Of a DNA stretch of 64,000 bases, positions 33,151 through 43,346 are shown piece by piece. The translations under genes and the position numbers were made by a program. The notes beneath the pieces were generated by a model that was not told where the DNA came from, searched no databases, and was given only the letters and a program-made list of their open reading frames with translations. Numbering within the stretch: position 1 is the first letter of the stretch; the number at the start of each line of letters is the position of its first letter. Source of the DNA: Flammeovirga pectinis (lineage in GTDB: Bacteria > Bacteroidota > Bacteroidia > Cytophagales > Flammeovirgaceae); assembly GCF_003970675.1 (NCBI RefSeq), contig NZ_CP034562.1, positions 3,694,001 through 3,758,000 on the forward strand, in the 5' to 3' direction.

Positions 33151-36100
33151 CTAAGCAATCATCACTAACATTCGATGCTCTCCAACTCCAAAGAGTGGAA
33201 GTAGTAAAATTGTTTTATTGATATTCTGCATTTTAATTTTCTCTTCAAATAATGATGCATTTTTTACAGACGAGCTCAACTTTTGTTTTTGTTGATCTGA
33301 TAAAAAATCTGGAATATCAATCAATTTAATGGCCTTTAAACCTAAGTCTTTATATAATTGATTATCTCCAATTAAAAGCCCCTCTTTATCCGTAAGCAAT
33401 GATGGGAAAGGAAGTTTTTCTAACCAATCTTCATTTGCCAAATCAATTGATTCATCTTGGAAAATTTGTTCTACAACAGAGAAGTTATTTCCTTCTTGCT
33501 GCATTCTAAACAATGTGTTTTTTGTTTTCTGACGTTCTATCTCTTGCGTTAACCCTTGCTCTCTTTCTACTCTATCAGTTACGTCAAAAATTATAAAAAG
33601 ATATTTCAATGGAACATCCCCTTGGTAAATAACAGATGAAATGGAATTCCCCCAAAATGCTCTACTCCTTGGTGTAGCATATTCCAGCATTCTAGATCTT
33701 ACTCCTTTTTCATTTGGATCAGAAAGTAACGTAGAAATGGCAGTTTGGTAAGAAGTAGTGACCATATCTGCTATAGGAGTACCAATAATATTGTCTATGG
33801 ATTTACCTGTCCATTTTTCTACCATTGCATTCCCTTTAATCACACGGCCATTTAAATCTACCTCAAGTAACATACAAACATCATCCATGATTGTATTTCT
33901 TGTTACTAATTCATTTTGAAGTAATAAATGAGCATCCGATTCTGTAGATAATTTCTTATCTAAATGTACTTGGTCTGTCTTATCAATCATATATAACATG
34001 ATCTTTTGGACATCTCCGCCTAAAGTTTTTAAAGGGAATAAATTCAACTCACAGATTTTTGTTATTCCATTTTTATCAACAAAAATAAAATTTTGTACTG
34101 CATCTGTACCTGCCTTTATATCTCTTAGAATTCTCTTAAAAGAACGTATATCTTTTGCATTTTCGAAGAATTCAACAATTGGCATATTTCTATAATCCTT
34201 TCTTTTAAAACCTAGAAGGTCTGTAAAGGCAGAGTTTGCTGCTTTAATTTTACCATCTAAATCTAAATCCAATACAGGATGGTGTAATCCAAAAGCAGTT
34301 AAACGTTCTGCGTTAGTTTGATCTTTTGCTTTCTGTTCTGTTGTAAATTCTGCAAACTGAATAATCTTATAAGGTTTACCATCTATACCAAAAATTGGAT
34401 TATAAGTACCGTTAAGCCAAACTTCCATACCTCTTTTATTAATTCTGCAATACTCTCCAGAAATAAAAGAACCATTTGATAAGCTATCCCAAAGTAATTT
34501 ATAACGCATAGAATTTACCTCGTCGGTAGTAACTAAAACGCGTTCGTATTTACCTACAATATCTTCTAATTTATACCCCATCACAGAGAGGTACATTGCA
34601 TTGGCTGTTATAATTTTACCATCAAGATCAAATTCAATAATGGCCATTGTTTTACCAATTGCATCTAATATATTTTTATTCAGGTTAGATTCTTTAGATA
34701 GCTCATTAAGTTTTACACTTAGCTTATCTTGTACCTCTTGCATCTCTTCAGTTTTACTTACCAAAGATTCTTCCTTGAATTTCAAATTTTCATTCACCTC
34801 CATAGATTCTTTTAATAATCTACGGGTATTCTCGTTCATCATATAAACGGCAATAGCAGAACCAAAGCGTTCACAAGCTGCATTTGCATATTCTTGTTCA
34901 TGAGGAGACAATGATTTGTAAGAAGCTATTTCTACTGCTCCATAAACTTCGTCTGCACCATGTACAACAGGTATAATAATAATACTTCGAGGTGCAGCTT
35001 CTCCTAAACCAGAAGAAATTGCTGTATAATGTTCTGGTAAATCTTCTACATAAACGTATTGTTTTTCTAGCATTACCTGCCCAACTAAACCTTCGTCTGT
35101 AGATATTTTTCTCTGTGGAAAACGCTTTTTACCGTAAGCATAACTTGCTACCTGATTTACTACTTTATCAGAATCTTGGTCTAACCTTAAGAAAACACCT
35201 CCTTGAAGTGCTCCTAAATGTCGAGTTACGAAACGAACAAAGGCAAAACTCATTTCCTCTATAGAATCAAAATGTTCGCTATTTAATGTTTCTGTAGTTC
35301 TGGCTAAACCTTCTGTAATCCATTTACTCACAAATTCTTCGTTTGCAAGTTGAATCAGAGTATCTCTTGCTTGATCATAAGATTCTGCAAGTTTTTCATT
35401 CAGACCATCTGTATTGGCATCAAAGTCTTTTTCTCCAAGGTGCTCAATTAACGTTGTAATTCTGTTAAAATCATCTTCAAGGTTATTTACTCTATCTTCA
35501 ATAATTTTAATATCACCAGTATCAGACAAGTCTTTCTCCCCAGAAAATTCTTCTAAATTTTTACGTAATAACCGAATTGGAGTCAATAAATTATTTCTAA
35601 AAAAAGCACCTTGTACAATTAATAACATTACCCCCAAGATGACGAGTAATCCATTAAAAATTAAGTTCTTTTCTTTTGTCTTCTTTATATTTTCTTCTAA
35701 CTGAAAACGTGTTTCTCTATTGTGTAATAATAATGATGAATTTCTACGTTCTAAAAATTCTATTGCTTTACCAACAACATCACTATCTTCTCCTTCCTCT
35801 ATTATTTCTCTTTTAGTTCTGCCTCTTGCTAATTGCTTTTGACTACGTAACTGTAGTTCTACCGTTGTATTTGATTTAATACTAGCATCCCACATTATAT
35901 CAATTTGAGTGTAGTAGTCTTCAAATCTTTTTCTATACAATTCTAATGCATGCGATAAATCTGAATCTCCAATTGTAGAGAGAACCATAATTCCTTGCTT
36001 ATCAGAAGAAGTTATTTTATTTCCTTTTTCCATTGCAATAATTTGAGACAATACTTTATCTGCCTCTTGTTTTAATTGCAATAATGTTTTTCTATCTTCA

Positions 36101-36285
36101 GTACGGATATACTCTTTTGCACGTGTAGGGAAGTTTGCTATTTTGTATTCTTGATTTAAAAGAATTTCTGAAACTTCTCTTTTTTCACTTTGAGAGGAGC
36201 GAAGAAAGGATACAAAACTCATTAATAAGAGTAAGCTGACTACTACTATAGTTGCGGTACCTCTGAACTCTGGACTTACTTTCAT
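33151..36285 (-). CDS. Membrane PAS/GAF sensor protein without a kinase domain
   Basis: The 1044-residue protein has TM1 (about 10-28), an extracytoplasmic helical sensor region (about 29-207), TM2 (about 208-230), a helical linker resembling HAMP, a GAF domain (about 330-480, DEGLVGQVMLEKQYVYVED), a coiled coil (about 485-545) and three PAS domains (about 545-665, 675-785, 795-925; markers VMGYKLEDIVGKY, LLGFKRKDYRNMP, WTGKSIDNIIGTP). A last PAS-like segment is at about 955-1044. No HisKA, HATPase, GGDEF, EAL or methyl-accepting domain follows. It presumably signals by protein contact. It is divergent from an SLC13 permease. Confidence 0.85.
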   Translation of the reverse strand: MKVSPEFRGTATIVVVSLLLLMSFVSFLRSSQSEKREVSEILLNQEYKIANFPTRAKEYIRTEDRKTLLQLKQEADKVLSQIIAMEKGNKITSSDKQGIMVLSTIGDSDLSHALELYRKRFEDYYTQIDIMWDASIKSNTTVELQLRSQKQLARGRTKREIIEEGEDSDVVGKAIEFLERRNSSLLLHNRETRFQLEENIKKTKEKNLIFNGLLVILGVMLLIVQGAFFRNNLLTPIRLLRKNLEEFSGEKDLSDTGDIKIIEDRVNNLEDDFNRITTLIEHLGEKDFDANTDGLNEKLAESYDQARDTLIQLANEEFVSKWITEGLARTTETLNSEHFDSIEEMSFAFVRFVTRHLGALQGGVFLRLDQDSDKVVNQVASYAYGKKRFPQRKISTDEGLVGQVMLEKQYVYVEDLPEHYTAISSGLGEAAPRSIIIIPVVHGADEVYGAVEIASYKSLSPHEQEYANAACERFGSAIAVYMMNENTRRLLKESMEVNENLKFKEESLVSKTEEMQEVQDKLSVKLNELSKESNLNKNILDAIGKTMAIIEFDLDGKIITANAMYLSVMGYKLEDIVGKYERVLVTTDEVNSMRYKLLWDSLSNGSFISGEYCRINKRGMEVWLNGTYNPIFGIDGKPYKIIQFAEFTTEQKAKDQTNAERLTAFGLHHPVLDLDLDGKIKAANSAFTDLLGFKRKDYRNMPIVEFFENAKDIRSFKRILRDIKAGTDAVQNFIFVDKNGITKICELNLFPLKTLGGDVQKIMLYMIDKTDQVHLDKKLSTESDAHLLLQNELVTRNTIMDDVCMLLEVDLNGRVIKGNAMVEKWTGKSIDNIIGTPIADMVTTSYQTAISTLLSDPNEKGVRSRMLEYATPRSRAFWGNSISSVIYQGDVPLKYLFIIFDVTDRVEREQGLTQEIERQKTKNTLFRMQQEGNNFSVVEQIFQDESIDLANEDWLEKLPFPSLLTDKEGLLIGDNQLYKDLGLKAIKLIDIPDFLSDQQKQKLSSSVKNASLFEEKIKMQNINKTILLLPLFGVGEHRMLVMIA

Positions 36286-36463
36286 TTGTTCTTAATATTC
36301 TAAATAGGATTTTTTCCTAGATCAATTTAAAAATTTGAATGTGACGTAAATTATATTTACTATTACCATCAATCTTTTTGGCGTTAAACGTTAAAACATT
36401 GATAATCATCACTTTTTTATAAAATCAATAAAGCTAAATTGGTTTACAACACAACCTAAAAAT

Positions 36464-38269
36464 ATGCCTTATCTCTTGTTACCCATTCTCAGAATTGATC
36501 ACTATCTACCAATTGCTCTAGAAAAATGGATTGTTTTATTTGCTGTAATCGTAGTGGTTATCTCCCTATTACGCGAATGGGGTAAACCTTCTACTATATT
36601 TTTCATAAGTGTCGTTTCACTTATGGTCTGTGGAATTGTTTCAGCAGAAAACCTCTTAGCATCCATGAGTAACCCTTCAATAGCTACAATCATTGTGCTA
36701 GTTATTGTGACTACTCATCTTTATCATACATTCAATACCGAAGAGACTTTAAATAGTATTATTGGCAAATCGAAGGACCCTAAATTGTTTCTATTAAAAA
36801 TTACAACTTTTGCGGCCTTTCTTTCTTCATTTACAAATAATACACCTGTTGTTGCAGGTTTAACGCCCTATGTTTACAACTGGTGTAAAAAAATGGGAGC
36901 ACACCCTTCTAAACTATTAATACCACTTTCTTTTAGTACTATTCTTGGCGGCATGATTACCCTTATAGGTACATCTACCAATTTAGTACTCAATGGTTTT
37001 ATAGAAACGAACAAACTACCTAGTTTAGCCTATACGGACTTCCTTTATTTAGGACTTTTAGTCACTTTTTTCGGTATTCTGTATTTAGTCACCTTTGGGT
37101 ACAACCTTTTACCAGAAAATAAAGAAGTTTTTGACGATGCTAAAGCCATTGCTCCTGAGTATTTAATGGCCTTAGAAGTACATCGCTCATCAAGAACTGT
37201 TGGTAAGAAAATAGTTAATACAAAAATTAGAGATTTTGAAGGTGCTTACCTTATCGAAGTTCATAGAAATGGTGAAGTAATTACACCTATCCCTGATGAG
37301 CTCATTATTCGTCCAAAAGATCAATTGATGTTTATGGGACAATCAGAAAACATTATGGTGATTGTTAATTCTGATATTGGATTAGACCTACCCAACCATG
37401 AAGATGATTCTAAAATTGTAGAAGCGGTAATCCCTGCCAACTCTGCTTTATCAGGAAAAAAATTAGGGAAAATCAATTTTAAAGAAACTTATGATGTTGA
37501 ACTAGTTGCAATACATAGAAATGGACAAAAAGTTACAGGAGAATTAGAAAAAATTAGTCTACAAGCTGGAGATATGCTCTTATTATCTGCAGGAGATACC
37601 TTCTTTTCTAATATCAGTTTATATAAAGAATTTTATGTTTTATCTACAATAGAAAATAATAAACTGATTATAAAAGAAAGTCATAAGTGGCTATACCTTG
37701 GCTTTCTAGGAGTCTTAATTTTCTTGGTAGCATCGAGTATTATCGAACTTTTATCTGGTGCTATTTTCGCATTAGCAGGTTTATTATTAATAAAAGCAAC
37801 TACTTTCGATACCATAAATAAACAGTTAGACTTAGATTTAGTTGTTCTTTTAATGTCTGCCCTTACTTTAGGAGAGGCTTTTATAAGTACAGGGGCTTCA
37901 CATATAGTAAGTACATTTTTTATAAAAGTTTTCTTACCATTTGGGGTAATAGGTGTATTAATTGGGCTATTCTTGGTAACAATTTTACTCACCTCTTTTG
38001 TTACAAATGTTGCTGCAATATCGATTGCTTTTCCGATTGCCTATTCTTTAAGTCAACTTTTAGAATTACCAAGTACACCTTTCTTTGTAGCTATTGCTTT
38101 TGGTGCATCTGCCGCATTTTTAACACCAGTCAGTTACCAAACAAATTGGATTGTATATGGCCCTGGCGGATACAGAACTAAAGATTTCATGAAGATAGGT
38201 TTACCCTTAATGGGTATTTATTGTACTATCTGTATTCTCTTTATTATTTTCTATTACGACTTAGTTTAA
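36464..38269 (+). CDS. SLC13-family permease with two RCK_C domains
   Basis: The 601-residue inner-membrane transporter has the divalent-anion:Na+ symporter plan: about five N-terminal membrane segments, the motif NNTPVVAGLTP, GGMITLIGTSTNLVLNG, two central cytoplasmic TrkA_C/RCK_C domains (about 230-290 and 315-375, each with a HRNG turn), then the second membrane half with FVTNVAAISIAFPIA and TPVSYQTNWIVYGPGGY. Relatives move sulfate, dicarboxylates or related anions; the substrate cannot be read. Its stop overlaps by 4 bases with the convergent gene. Confidence 0.88.
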   Translation: MPYLLLPILRIDHYLPIALEKWIVLFAVIVVVISLLREWGKPSTIFFISVVSLMVCGIVSAENLLASMSNPSIATIIVLVIVTTHLYHTFNTEETLNSIIGKSKDPKLFLLKITTFAAFLSSFTNNTPVVAGLTPYVYNWCKKMGAHPSKLLIPLSFSTILGGMITLIGTSTNLVLNGFIETNKLPSLAYTDFLYLGLLVTFFGILYLVTFGYNLLPENKEVFDDAKAIAPEYLMALEVHRSSRTVGKKIVNTKIRDFEGAYLIEVHRNGEVITPIPDELIIRPKDQLMFMGQSENIMVIVNSDIGLDLPNHEDDSKIVEAVIPANSALSGKKLGKINFKETYDVELVAIHRNGQKVTGELEKISLQAGDMLLLSAGDTFFSNISLYKEFYVLSTIENNKLIIKESHKWLYLGFLGVLIFLVASSIIELLSGAIFALAGLLLIKATTFDTINKQLDLDLVVLLMSALTLGEAFISTGASHIVSTFFIKVFLPFGVIGVLIGLFLVTILLTSFVTNVAAISIAFPIAYSLSQLLELPSTPFFVAIAFGASAAFLTPVSYQTNWIVYGPGGYRTKDFMKIGLPLMGIYCTICILFIIFYYDLV

Positions 38270-39327
38270 AAAGAGACTTGAGGTAAAATATTTTGTAATT
38301 GATGTAGTAATATCCGCTCTCCTTTATACACTTTAATAGTATTGTTGATAACTATAAATCGTAAAAATGCATCTTGCTCATCATTCTCAAAAAATAATTG
38401 ATATACTTCATCGTCTTCTAAAGTAGATTCAGAAAAGTACTCTCCTTGGTTGATAGCACACAAATAATACTCTACTCCATTTACCTCTAACTTATTACCA
38501 ATGTTAGATAAATCATCTGCTAAATGATACATATTAAGATCATATAGATAATGTATATTTTGCTCTTTAATCAAATACATTTTTGATACAGAAGAATAAT
38601 AGAACAAAGAGTTATCTTCATCTAAAGCAAACTTTAAGCTACTAAATCCATTTTCCCAATCAATCTGAGATATTGAATGAATTTGATAATCATCGCCTTG
38701 TAATGTAATCACTCCACGTTGCCTTATATCTTTAATATCTTGATTAAATAATTTAAAATATTGTCTATTTCTTTTAGGTTCGGCTATCTCCTTTTTTGAA
38801 TACCCTTCGTACTCTCCCTCTAACTCATTTACATCAACGTCTAACTTTTCATGAATAATTACTTTAAGATCATGGATTTCATGAAGACGTTCCGAAGAAA
38901 ACTCAAGAATCTGTTTTGACACTCTCTGTCTTCTTCCTACGATAGCAAACAAACCATACCTATCTTCTCCTGTTTTTTTTATAAAGAATTGTTCAATATC
39001 ATCTACTTTAAAATCTTCGGCATAAGTTATGTCTGGATTAGTATCATGATTACGAACCATTAAAGTCTCTCCAAGTATATAAAATTGGACACTAACCTCT
39101 TTGTCTCCCAACTTATAAATTTTAAAAAAATCAAAGGCAATTATGCCTATTAAAATTACAGAAACGGCAGGAATTACTGAATACACAAAAGAAAACAATA
39201 ATAATACTGCCCAAATTCCTGTATGTTGAAAATATAATTTCTTTTTAAAATCTTGACGAATTGAAGGAGCCAAGAATGCTTGAACATTTAAGATAGTTCC
39301 CCCTCTTCTTGTTTCTCTAATATTCAT
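38266..39327 (-). CDS. Membrane protein of unknown function, member 1 of a pair
   Basis: The 353-residue protein has two predicted membrane segments close together (about 33-50 and 53-68), then a beta-rich region that looks like a bacterial PH-type domain (about 75-165), and a C-terminal domain (about 195-345) with the pattern QGDDYQIHSISQIDWENGF ... LKFALDED ... YYLCAINQGEYF. That pattern is weakly similar to DUF4178. Its start overlaps by 11 bases with the upstream gene, which has the same plan. I do not recognise a named family for the whole protein. Confidence 0.7.
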   Translation of the reverse strand: MNIRETRRGGTILNVQAFLAPSIRQDFKKKLYFQHTGIWAVLLLFSFVYSVIPAVSVILIGIIAFDFFKIYKLGDKEVSVQFYILGETLMVRNHDTNPDITYAEDFKVDDIEQFFIKKTGEDRYGLFAIVGRRQRVSKQILEFSSERLHEIHDLKVIIHEKLDVDVNELEGEYEGYSKKEIAEPKRNRQYFKLFNQDIKDIRQRGVITLQGDDYQIHSISQIDWENGFSSLKFALDEDNSLFYYSSVSKMYLIKEQNIHYLYDLNMYHLADDLSNIGNKLEVNGVEYYLCAINQGEYFSESTLEDDEVYQLFFENDEQDAFLRFIVINNTIKVYKGERILLHQLQNILPQVSF

Positions 39328-40315
39328 TTTGAAATGCTAGTTTACCGTGAGTGATTTCAATATTAATTTTACCGTATTTGCAGATTCTAAGGTAATCGGT
39401 TGATGCAAAAAGCATAATATGCTCAACATTAACCTCTTCTTTCTCAAAGTCTCTTTTAAAAAATTTACCCTTATCAGAAGTTGTTTTTACAAATGACGTA
39501 TCTTCATACATTAGCATTAAAGGAATCTTATCTAAATCAATACAATTATTTTTAATATATGGCGCAAGTAATTTTGAAAAATTGATACTCTTTTCAAGAT
39601 AATACTGATCATTCACTACATAAATTTTGACATCGTCTGTTCCATTTGTTGCCCAAAGTGCATGATCAATTCTTCCTTTATTCCATTCATACTGAAATTT
39701 TCGTTCTACCAAATATTCCTCCGTATTTAATGTTATTGTTTCTTCTGTAGTAACTGTATCAATAGGCTTTTTAGCAGTAAAAACATCTTTTTGGATTCCT
39801 CTTTCATGGTATTCTCCGTGAATATAGTGATCATCAATTCCTATAAACTGCTCTATGTGTTCTTCTAACCTTCGTCCTTCTTCTGATGGTAAGGAATGTC
39901 TACCGAAACAACGTATATCATTCTCCTCTTTTGTTCTTAAATAAAGAGTTACAAAGGGTTGACCAAGTAAAGTTGAACGAGTAATATCTTTCTTTAAATA
40001 AAACTGAGATATTTTACTTATAGGTAATTCTACTGAATGCCCAAATGACACTTTTAATCTAAATATATCTTCATCGCAATAAATTGAGGATGTTCCATAA
40101 AGAACAAAACATAGCCCAATAAATGCAGAAGTTAATACTACAGGAAATGCAATCAATAGAAGAATACTTACGTTTATTTTTGCTACTAAGAACATTGATG
40201 AAAATACAAAAGCAGGTAAAAACACTTTTAGAGAATCATAAAGTATATTTTTAAAATACTTTTGTCCCCAAAAAATTCGTCCTTTTAAATAGGTGTTTGT
40301 TATTTCTAGTTTCAT
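39317..40315 (-). CDS. Membrane protein of unknown function, member 2 of a pair
   Basis: The 332-residue protein has two close membrane segments (about 31-48 and 50-72), a PH-like beta-rich region (about 75-155: YCDEDIFRLKVSFGHSVELP) and a C-terminal domain (about 185-330) with TEEYLVERKFQYEWNKGR ... HALWATNGTDD ... YYLEKSINF. The C-terminal part resembles DUF4178, as in member 1. The same order of parts points to an old duplication. It is the first gene of the pair and the two are translationally coupled. Confidence 0.7.
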   Translation of the reverse strand: MKLEITNTYLKGRIFWGQKYFKNILYDSLKVFLPAFVFSSMFLVAKINVSILLLIAFPVVLTSAFIGLCFVLYGTSSIYCDEDIFRLKVSFGHSVELPISKISQFYLKKDITRSTLLGQPFVTLYLRTKEENDIRCFGRHSLPSEEGRRLEEHIEQFIGIDDHYIHGEYHERGIQKDVFTAKKPIDTVTTEETITLNTEEYLVERKFQYEWNKGRIDHALWATNGTDDVKIYVVNDQYYLEKSINFSKLLAPYIKNNCIDLDKIPLMLMYEDTSFVKTTSDKGKFFKRDFEKEEVNVEHIMLFASTDYLRICKYGKINIEITHGKLAFQNEY

Positions 40316-40445
40316 TTTTTAGTCCAATTTTAAGATAGTTAAGAAGTATAGCAATCCCAAGTTATAAATTTTTAGGAAAATTAAGTTATTCATTCTTAAT
40401 CTTATGCATACCTTGTAGTTTCACCATTCATATCAAATAAATCCA

Positions 40446-41207
40446 TTGGAAGAACCTATTTTAAAATATATCATATGGTTTTTAGTATGCGTTTTCTCAT
40501 CAGTTATAACTGCTATTTCTGGTGGAGGCGGAATGTTATCATTACCTGTTTTAATATCACTTGGTTTACCTGAAGCTGTATTATTAGGAACAAACAAGGC
40601 TGTTTTAACGACTGGAACTTTAACAGCTACTATCAGATATATAAAAAGTGGAGTTGTAAAATTTAATAGGCTGTTAATTACATCTTGCTTTATCTCTTTT
40701 TTTGCAGCTATTGGAGGGGCAGAATGTAGTAGATATTTAGATACTCAATGGATGTTGTATCTCCTTCTATTTATAATTTCATCATTATTTTGTATTGAAT
40801 TTTTAAAGAAAAGACACCCTCAAAAGGAAAAAAATAAAGCAAAAACGCCACTTCTATTTATTTATCTTACAGTAATTAGTATGGGTTTTTACAATGGTTT
40901 CTTTGGACCAGGAACAGGTGTTATATCGTTCTTTTTATTTTCTTATTTAACACCTATGAAAGTGATGGAATCTGTAGCATTTTCTAAAACAATAGCTGTG
41001 GTATCTTCCTTAACTGCATTTGCTTATTTTACTTATTTAGGAAGAATTGATTGGTCTTATGCTGGTATAGGTATTTTAGGTGCTATTATTGGCAGTTGGA
41101 CTGGTGCAGGAATTGCACTTAAAGTAGACAGTAAAAAAGTGAAAATTTTCTTTAACGTTATCCTTTCAATATTCTTAATTAAAATACTTTTTGATATTTT
41201 TTATTAG
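40446..41207 (+). CDS. TauE/SafE-family membrane transporter (TTG start)
   Basis: The 253-residue protein has about seven or eight membrane segments in two halves, with the family motifs SGGGGMLSLPVL after the first helix and FGPGTGVISFF in the second half. The family exports or imports sulfite, sulfonates or other small anions. The start is TTG at 40446: an in-frame stop lies 30 bases upstream and no ATG lies between. It overlaps the convergent pabB gene by 4 bases. Confidence 0.88.
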   Translation: MEEPILKYIIWFLVCVFSSVITAISGGGGMLSLPVLISLGLPEAVLLGTNKAVLTTGTLTATIRYIKSGVVKFNRLLITSCFISFFAAIGGAECSRYLDTQWMLYLLLFIISSLFCIEFLKKRHPQKEKNKAKTPLLFIYLTVISMGFYNGFFGPGTGVISFFLFSYLTPMKVMESVAFSKTIAVVSSLTAFAYFTYLGRIDWSYAGIGILGAIIGSWTGAGIALKVDSKKVKIFFNVILSIFLIKILFDIFY

Positions 41208-42520
41208 AATACAATTTTAGCATTTAAAGCATCAAGCATTCCTTTTGCTTTCAATAAACATTCTTGATATTCTTTTTCTGCTTCTGAATCTATAGTAATA
41301 GCACTGCCTATTTGAAATGATAAATAATTATCTACTGCATTATAAAGTGCACTTCTTATCACAACATTAAAATCAAAATCGCCTTCTGGTGTGATATACC
41401 CAATTGCTCCAGAATATAAACCTCTTTTTGAGCGTTCATACATTTCTATTAATGCCATTGCCATTACCTTTGGTGCACCTGTCATGCTTCCCATAGGAAA
41501 TGCTTTTTTTATCACTTCAGTAAAAGGAACTCCTTCTTTAATTTCTCCTTCTACAGTAGAAATCATCTGAAAAACAGACTTAAAACCATAGATACCAAAG
41601 ATTTCAGGTACTTTAATTGTTCCTGCTTTACATGTTCTTGCTAAATCATTTCTTACAAGGTCAACAATCATCATGTTTTCTGCAACCTCTTTTTCATCAT
41701 TCTGAAGTTGTTCTTTCAACTGTTCATCTTCTTCTGAAGAAGTACCTCTTTTAATCGTTCCTTTAATGGGTTGAGAAGTTACTTTATTGCCTTCTTTCTT
41801 CATAAAGCGTTCTGGGGAAGAGCACGTTACATATTTTTCTTTCACTCTATGGAAAGCTGAAAAAGGTGCTGGAGATAAATGAGAAAGTCGGAGGTATAAA
41901 TCAAATGGGTCTAGTTCTGCTTCGGTAGCTAAGAATTCCATACAGATATTTACTTCATAAACATCACCTTCTAAAATATGGTCTTGAATTCTTTTTACAG
42001 TATCAATATAAGTAGAATGAGCTACTTTGGGCGATACATTTCCACCCCAACCACTATTAGAAACAACAGGTAATGGAGTTGCTAGAATTTCTTGATAGAT
42101 GATTTCACTATCATTTTCCGACTGAATTTCAACCTCATCTTTACCAAAAATAAATAATGTTTTAGGAATATAGAAAAAGGCATCAGGTATTTCAATACCA
42201 TCTTGATGGTCTGAACAAAGTAATTCTACTTCATTTTTAAGATCGTAACCCCAATGCCCGAATAACCAACTTTTATGTTGTCTATGAAATTTCTGTACGC
42301 TTTCAAAAGAATATCCATCTTCCATTGGGCATACTTTTTTAGCCCCAACAGCAAGTAAGTGACGAAAACCACCCTTTGGATATTTTATATCATGATCGTA
42401 CAAGTAAGTACAATATTCTTCTTTCTTACCCCAAGCCCAAGCTTTGAGTCGAAAAGAAGCTAAATCTTCTAATTGAAAATGCATTGTTTTTACTTCTTCT
42501 ATTTCTTCGGTAAACATCAC
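41204..42520 (-). CDS. pabB: Aminodeoxychorismate synthase component I (PabB-like)
   Basis: The 438-residue chorismate-utilising enzyme converts chorismate to 4-amino-4-deoxychorismate for folate synthesis. The C-terminal catalytic domain shows NICMEFLATE, CSSPERFMK, the PIKGTIKRG motif, MIVDLVRNDLARTC, and AFPMGSMTGAPKVMAM with YSGAIGYI. The PIKGT form (Lys) marks PabB rather than TrpE, which has PIAGT. It lies 37 bases downstream of miaE in the same direction. Confidence 0.9.
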   Translation of the reverse strand: MMFTEEIEEVKTMHFQLEDLASFRLKAWAWGKKEEYCTYLYDHDIKYPKGGFRHLLAVGAKKVCPMEDGYSFESVQKFHRQHKSWLFGHWGYDLKNEVELLCSDHQDGIEIPDAFFYIPKTLFIFGKDEVEIQSENDSEIIYQEILATPLPVVSNSGWGGNVSPKVAHSTYIDTVKRIQDHILEGDVYEVNICMEFLATEAELDPFDLYLRLSHLSPAPFSAFHRVKEKYVTCSSPERFMKKEGNKVTSQPIKGTIKRGTSSEEDEQLKEQLQNDEKEVAENMMIVDLVRNDLARTCKAGTIKVPEIFGIYGFKSVFQMISTVEGEIKEGVPFTEVIKKAFPMGSMTGAPKVMAMALIEMYERSKRGLYSGAIGYITPEGDFDFNVVIRSALYNAVDNYLSFQIGSAITIDSEAEKEYQECLLKAKGMLDALNAKIVF

Positions 42521-42557
42521 AGTACAAAGTTAATCAAATAATTACCCGTTCGTCTAA

Positions 42558-43172
42558 TTAATGCATTCGATCTCCTCGAACATCTAATGTTTTTAATAAT
42601 TCTGCTTCAAATTTCAGAAATTCTTGCCAACGTACATCTACTTCTTCTCTTGATTTAAACTTTCTAGCCAAATCAATAAAAGTAACATAATGCCCTGCCT
42701 CAGAAATCATTAACTCATAATAAAAATCTTGTAATTCTTTATCGTCAAGTCCTTTCCAGAGCAATTTAAAACGCTCGCAAGATCTTGCTTCTATCAAAGC
42801 ACTTACTAACAATTTATCTATTAATTGGTCTATTCTAGAACCTCCTTTACGAGCAAATTTTACAATTGCATTTACATATTCGTCTTTTCTCATTCTACCT
42901 AATGATAAGCCACGTTTACGCAATTGTTTTACAACTCTTTCAAAATGTTCCCATTCTTCTGCAACAATTGGCATCAATGTATCTACCACATCATCTAGTT
43001 CTGGGTAGTTTACTATTATAGACATACTCGCTGTTGCAGCTTTTTGTTCACAATAAGCATGATCAACCAATATTTCTTCAATATTATTTTTCTCCACCAT
43101 ATTTACCCAACGTGGGTCGGTAGGTAATTTTAGGTGAAGCATATGCCCTTGCCCCTTATATTCTTCAGACAT
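42558..43172 (-). CDS. miaE: tRNA-(ms2io6A)-hydroxylase MiaE
   Basis: The 204-residue carboxylate-bridged di-iron enzyme hydroxylates the isopentenyl group of ms2i6A37 in tRNA. The ferritin-like bundle has EEILVDHAYCEQKAA, EEWEHFERVVKQL, EARSCERFKLL and EAGHYVTFIDLA, which supply the iron ligands. The start at 43172 (MSEEYKGQG) matches the usual N terminus. A frame open to 43250 would add 26 unrelated residues. It is the first gene of miaE-pabB. Confidence 0.92.
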   Translation of the reverse strand: MSEEYKGQGHMLHLKLPTDPRWVNMVEKNNIEEILVDHAYCEQKAATASMSIIVNYPELDDVVDTLMPIVAEEWEHFERVVKQLRKRGLSLGRMRKDEYVNAIVKFARKGGSRIDQLIDKLLVSALIEARSCERFKLLWKGLDDKELQDFYYELMISEAGHYVTFIDLARKFKSREEVDVRWQEFLKFEAELLKTLDVRGDRMH

Positions 43173-43303
43173 TGTTATAAGAATGTTTTTCTTGATGTTT
43201 ATACCAACCGCGAAATTAGATAAATTCAGTTTGAATGAATAATAAATCATTAAATTAAAAATGCTTTTTCTATTTGATTTTCCTTCATATCATATTAATT
43301 ACA

Positions 43304-43334
43304 TTTGTATCCCGACATATTTTTATTACTTTTG
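43304..43334 (+). promoter_or_regulatory. Promoter of the thiamine operon
   Basis: TTTG (43304-43307), a 19-base spacer and TACTTTTG (43327-43334) form a complete Bacteroidota promoter. The expected start of transcription (about 43340) lies just before the riboswitch. Confidence 0.8.
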
Positions 43335-43346
43335 GGCATCTAAATT

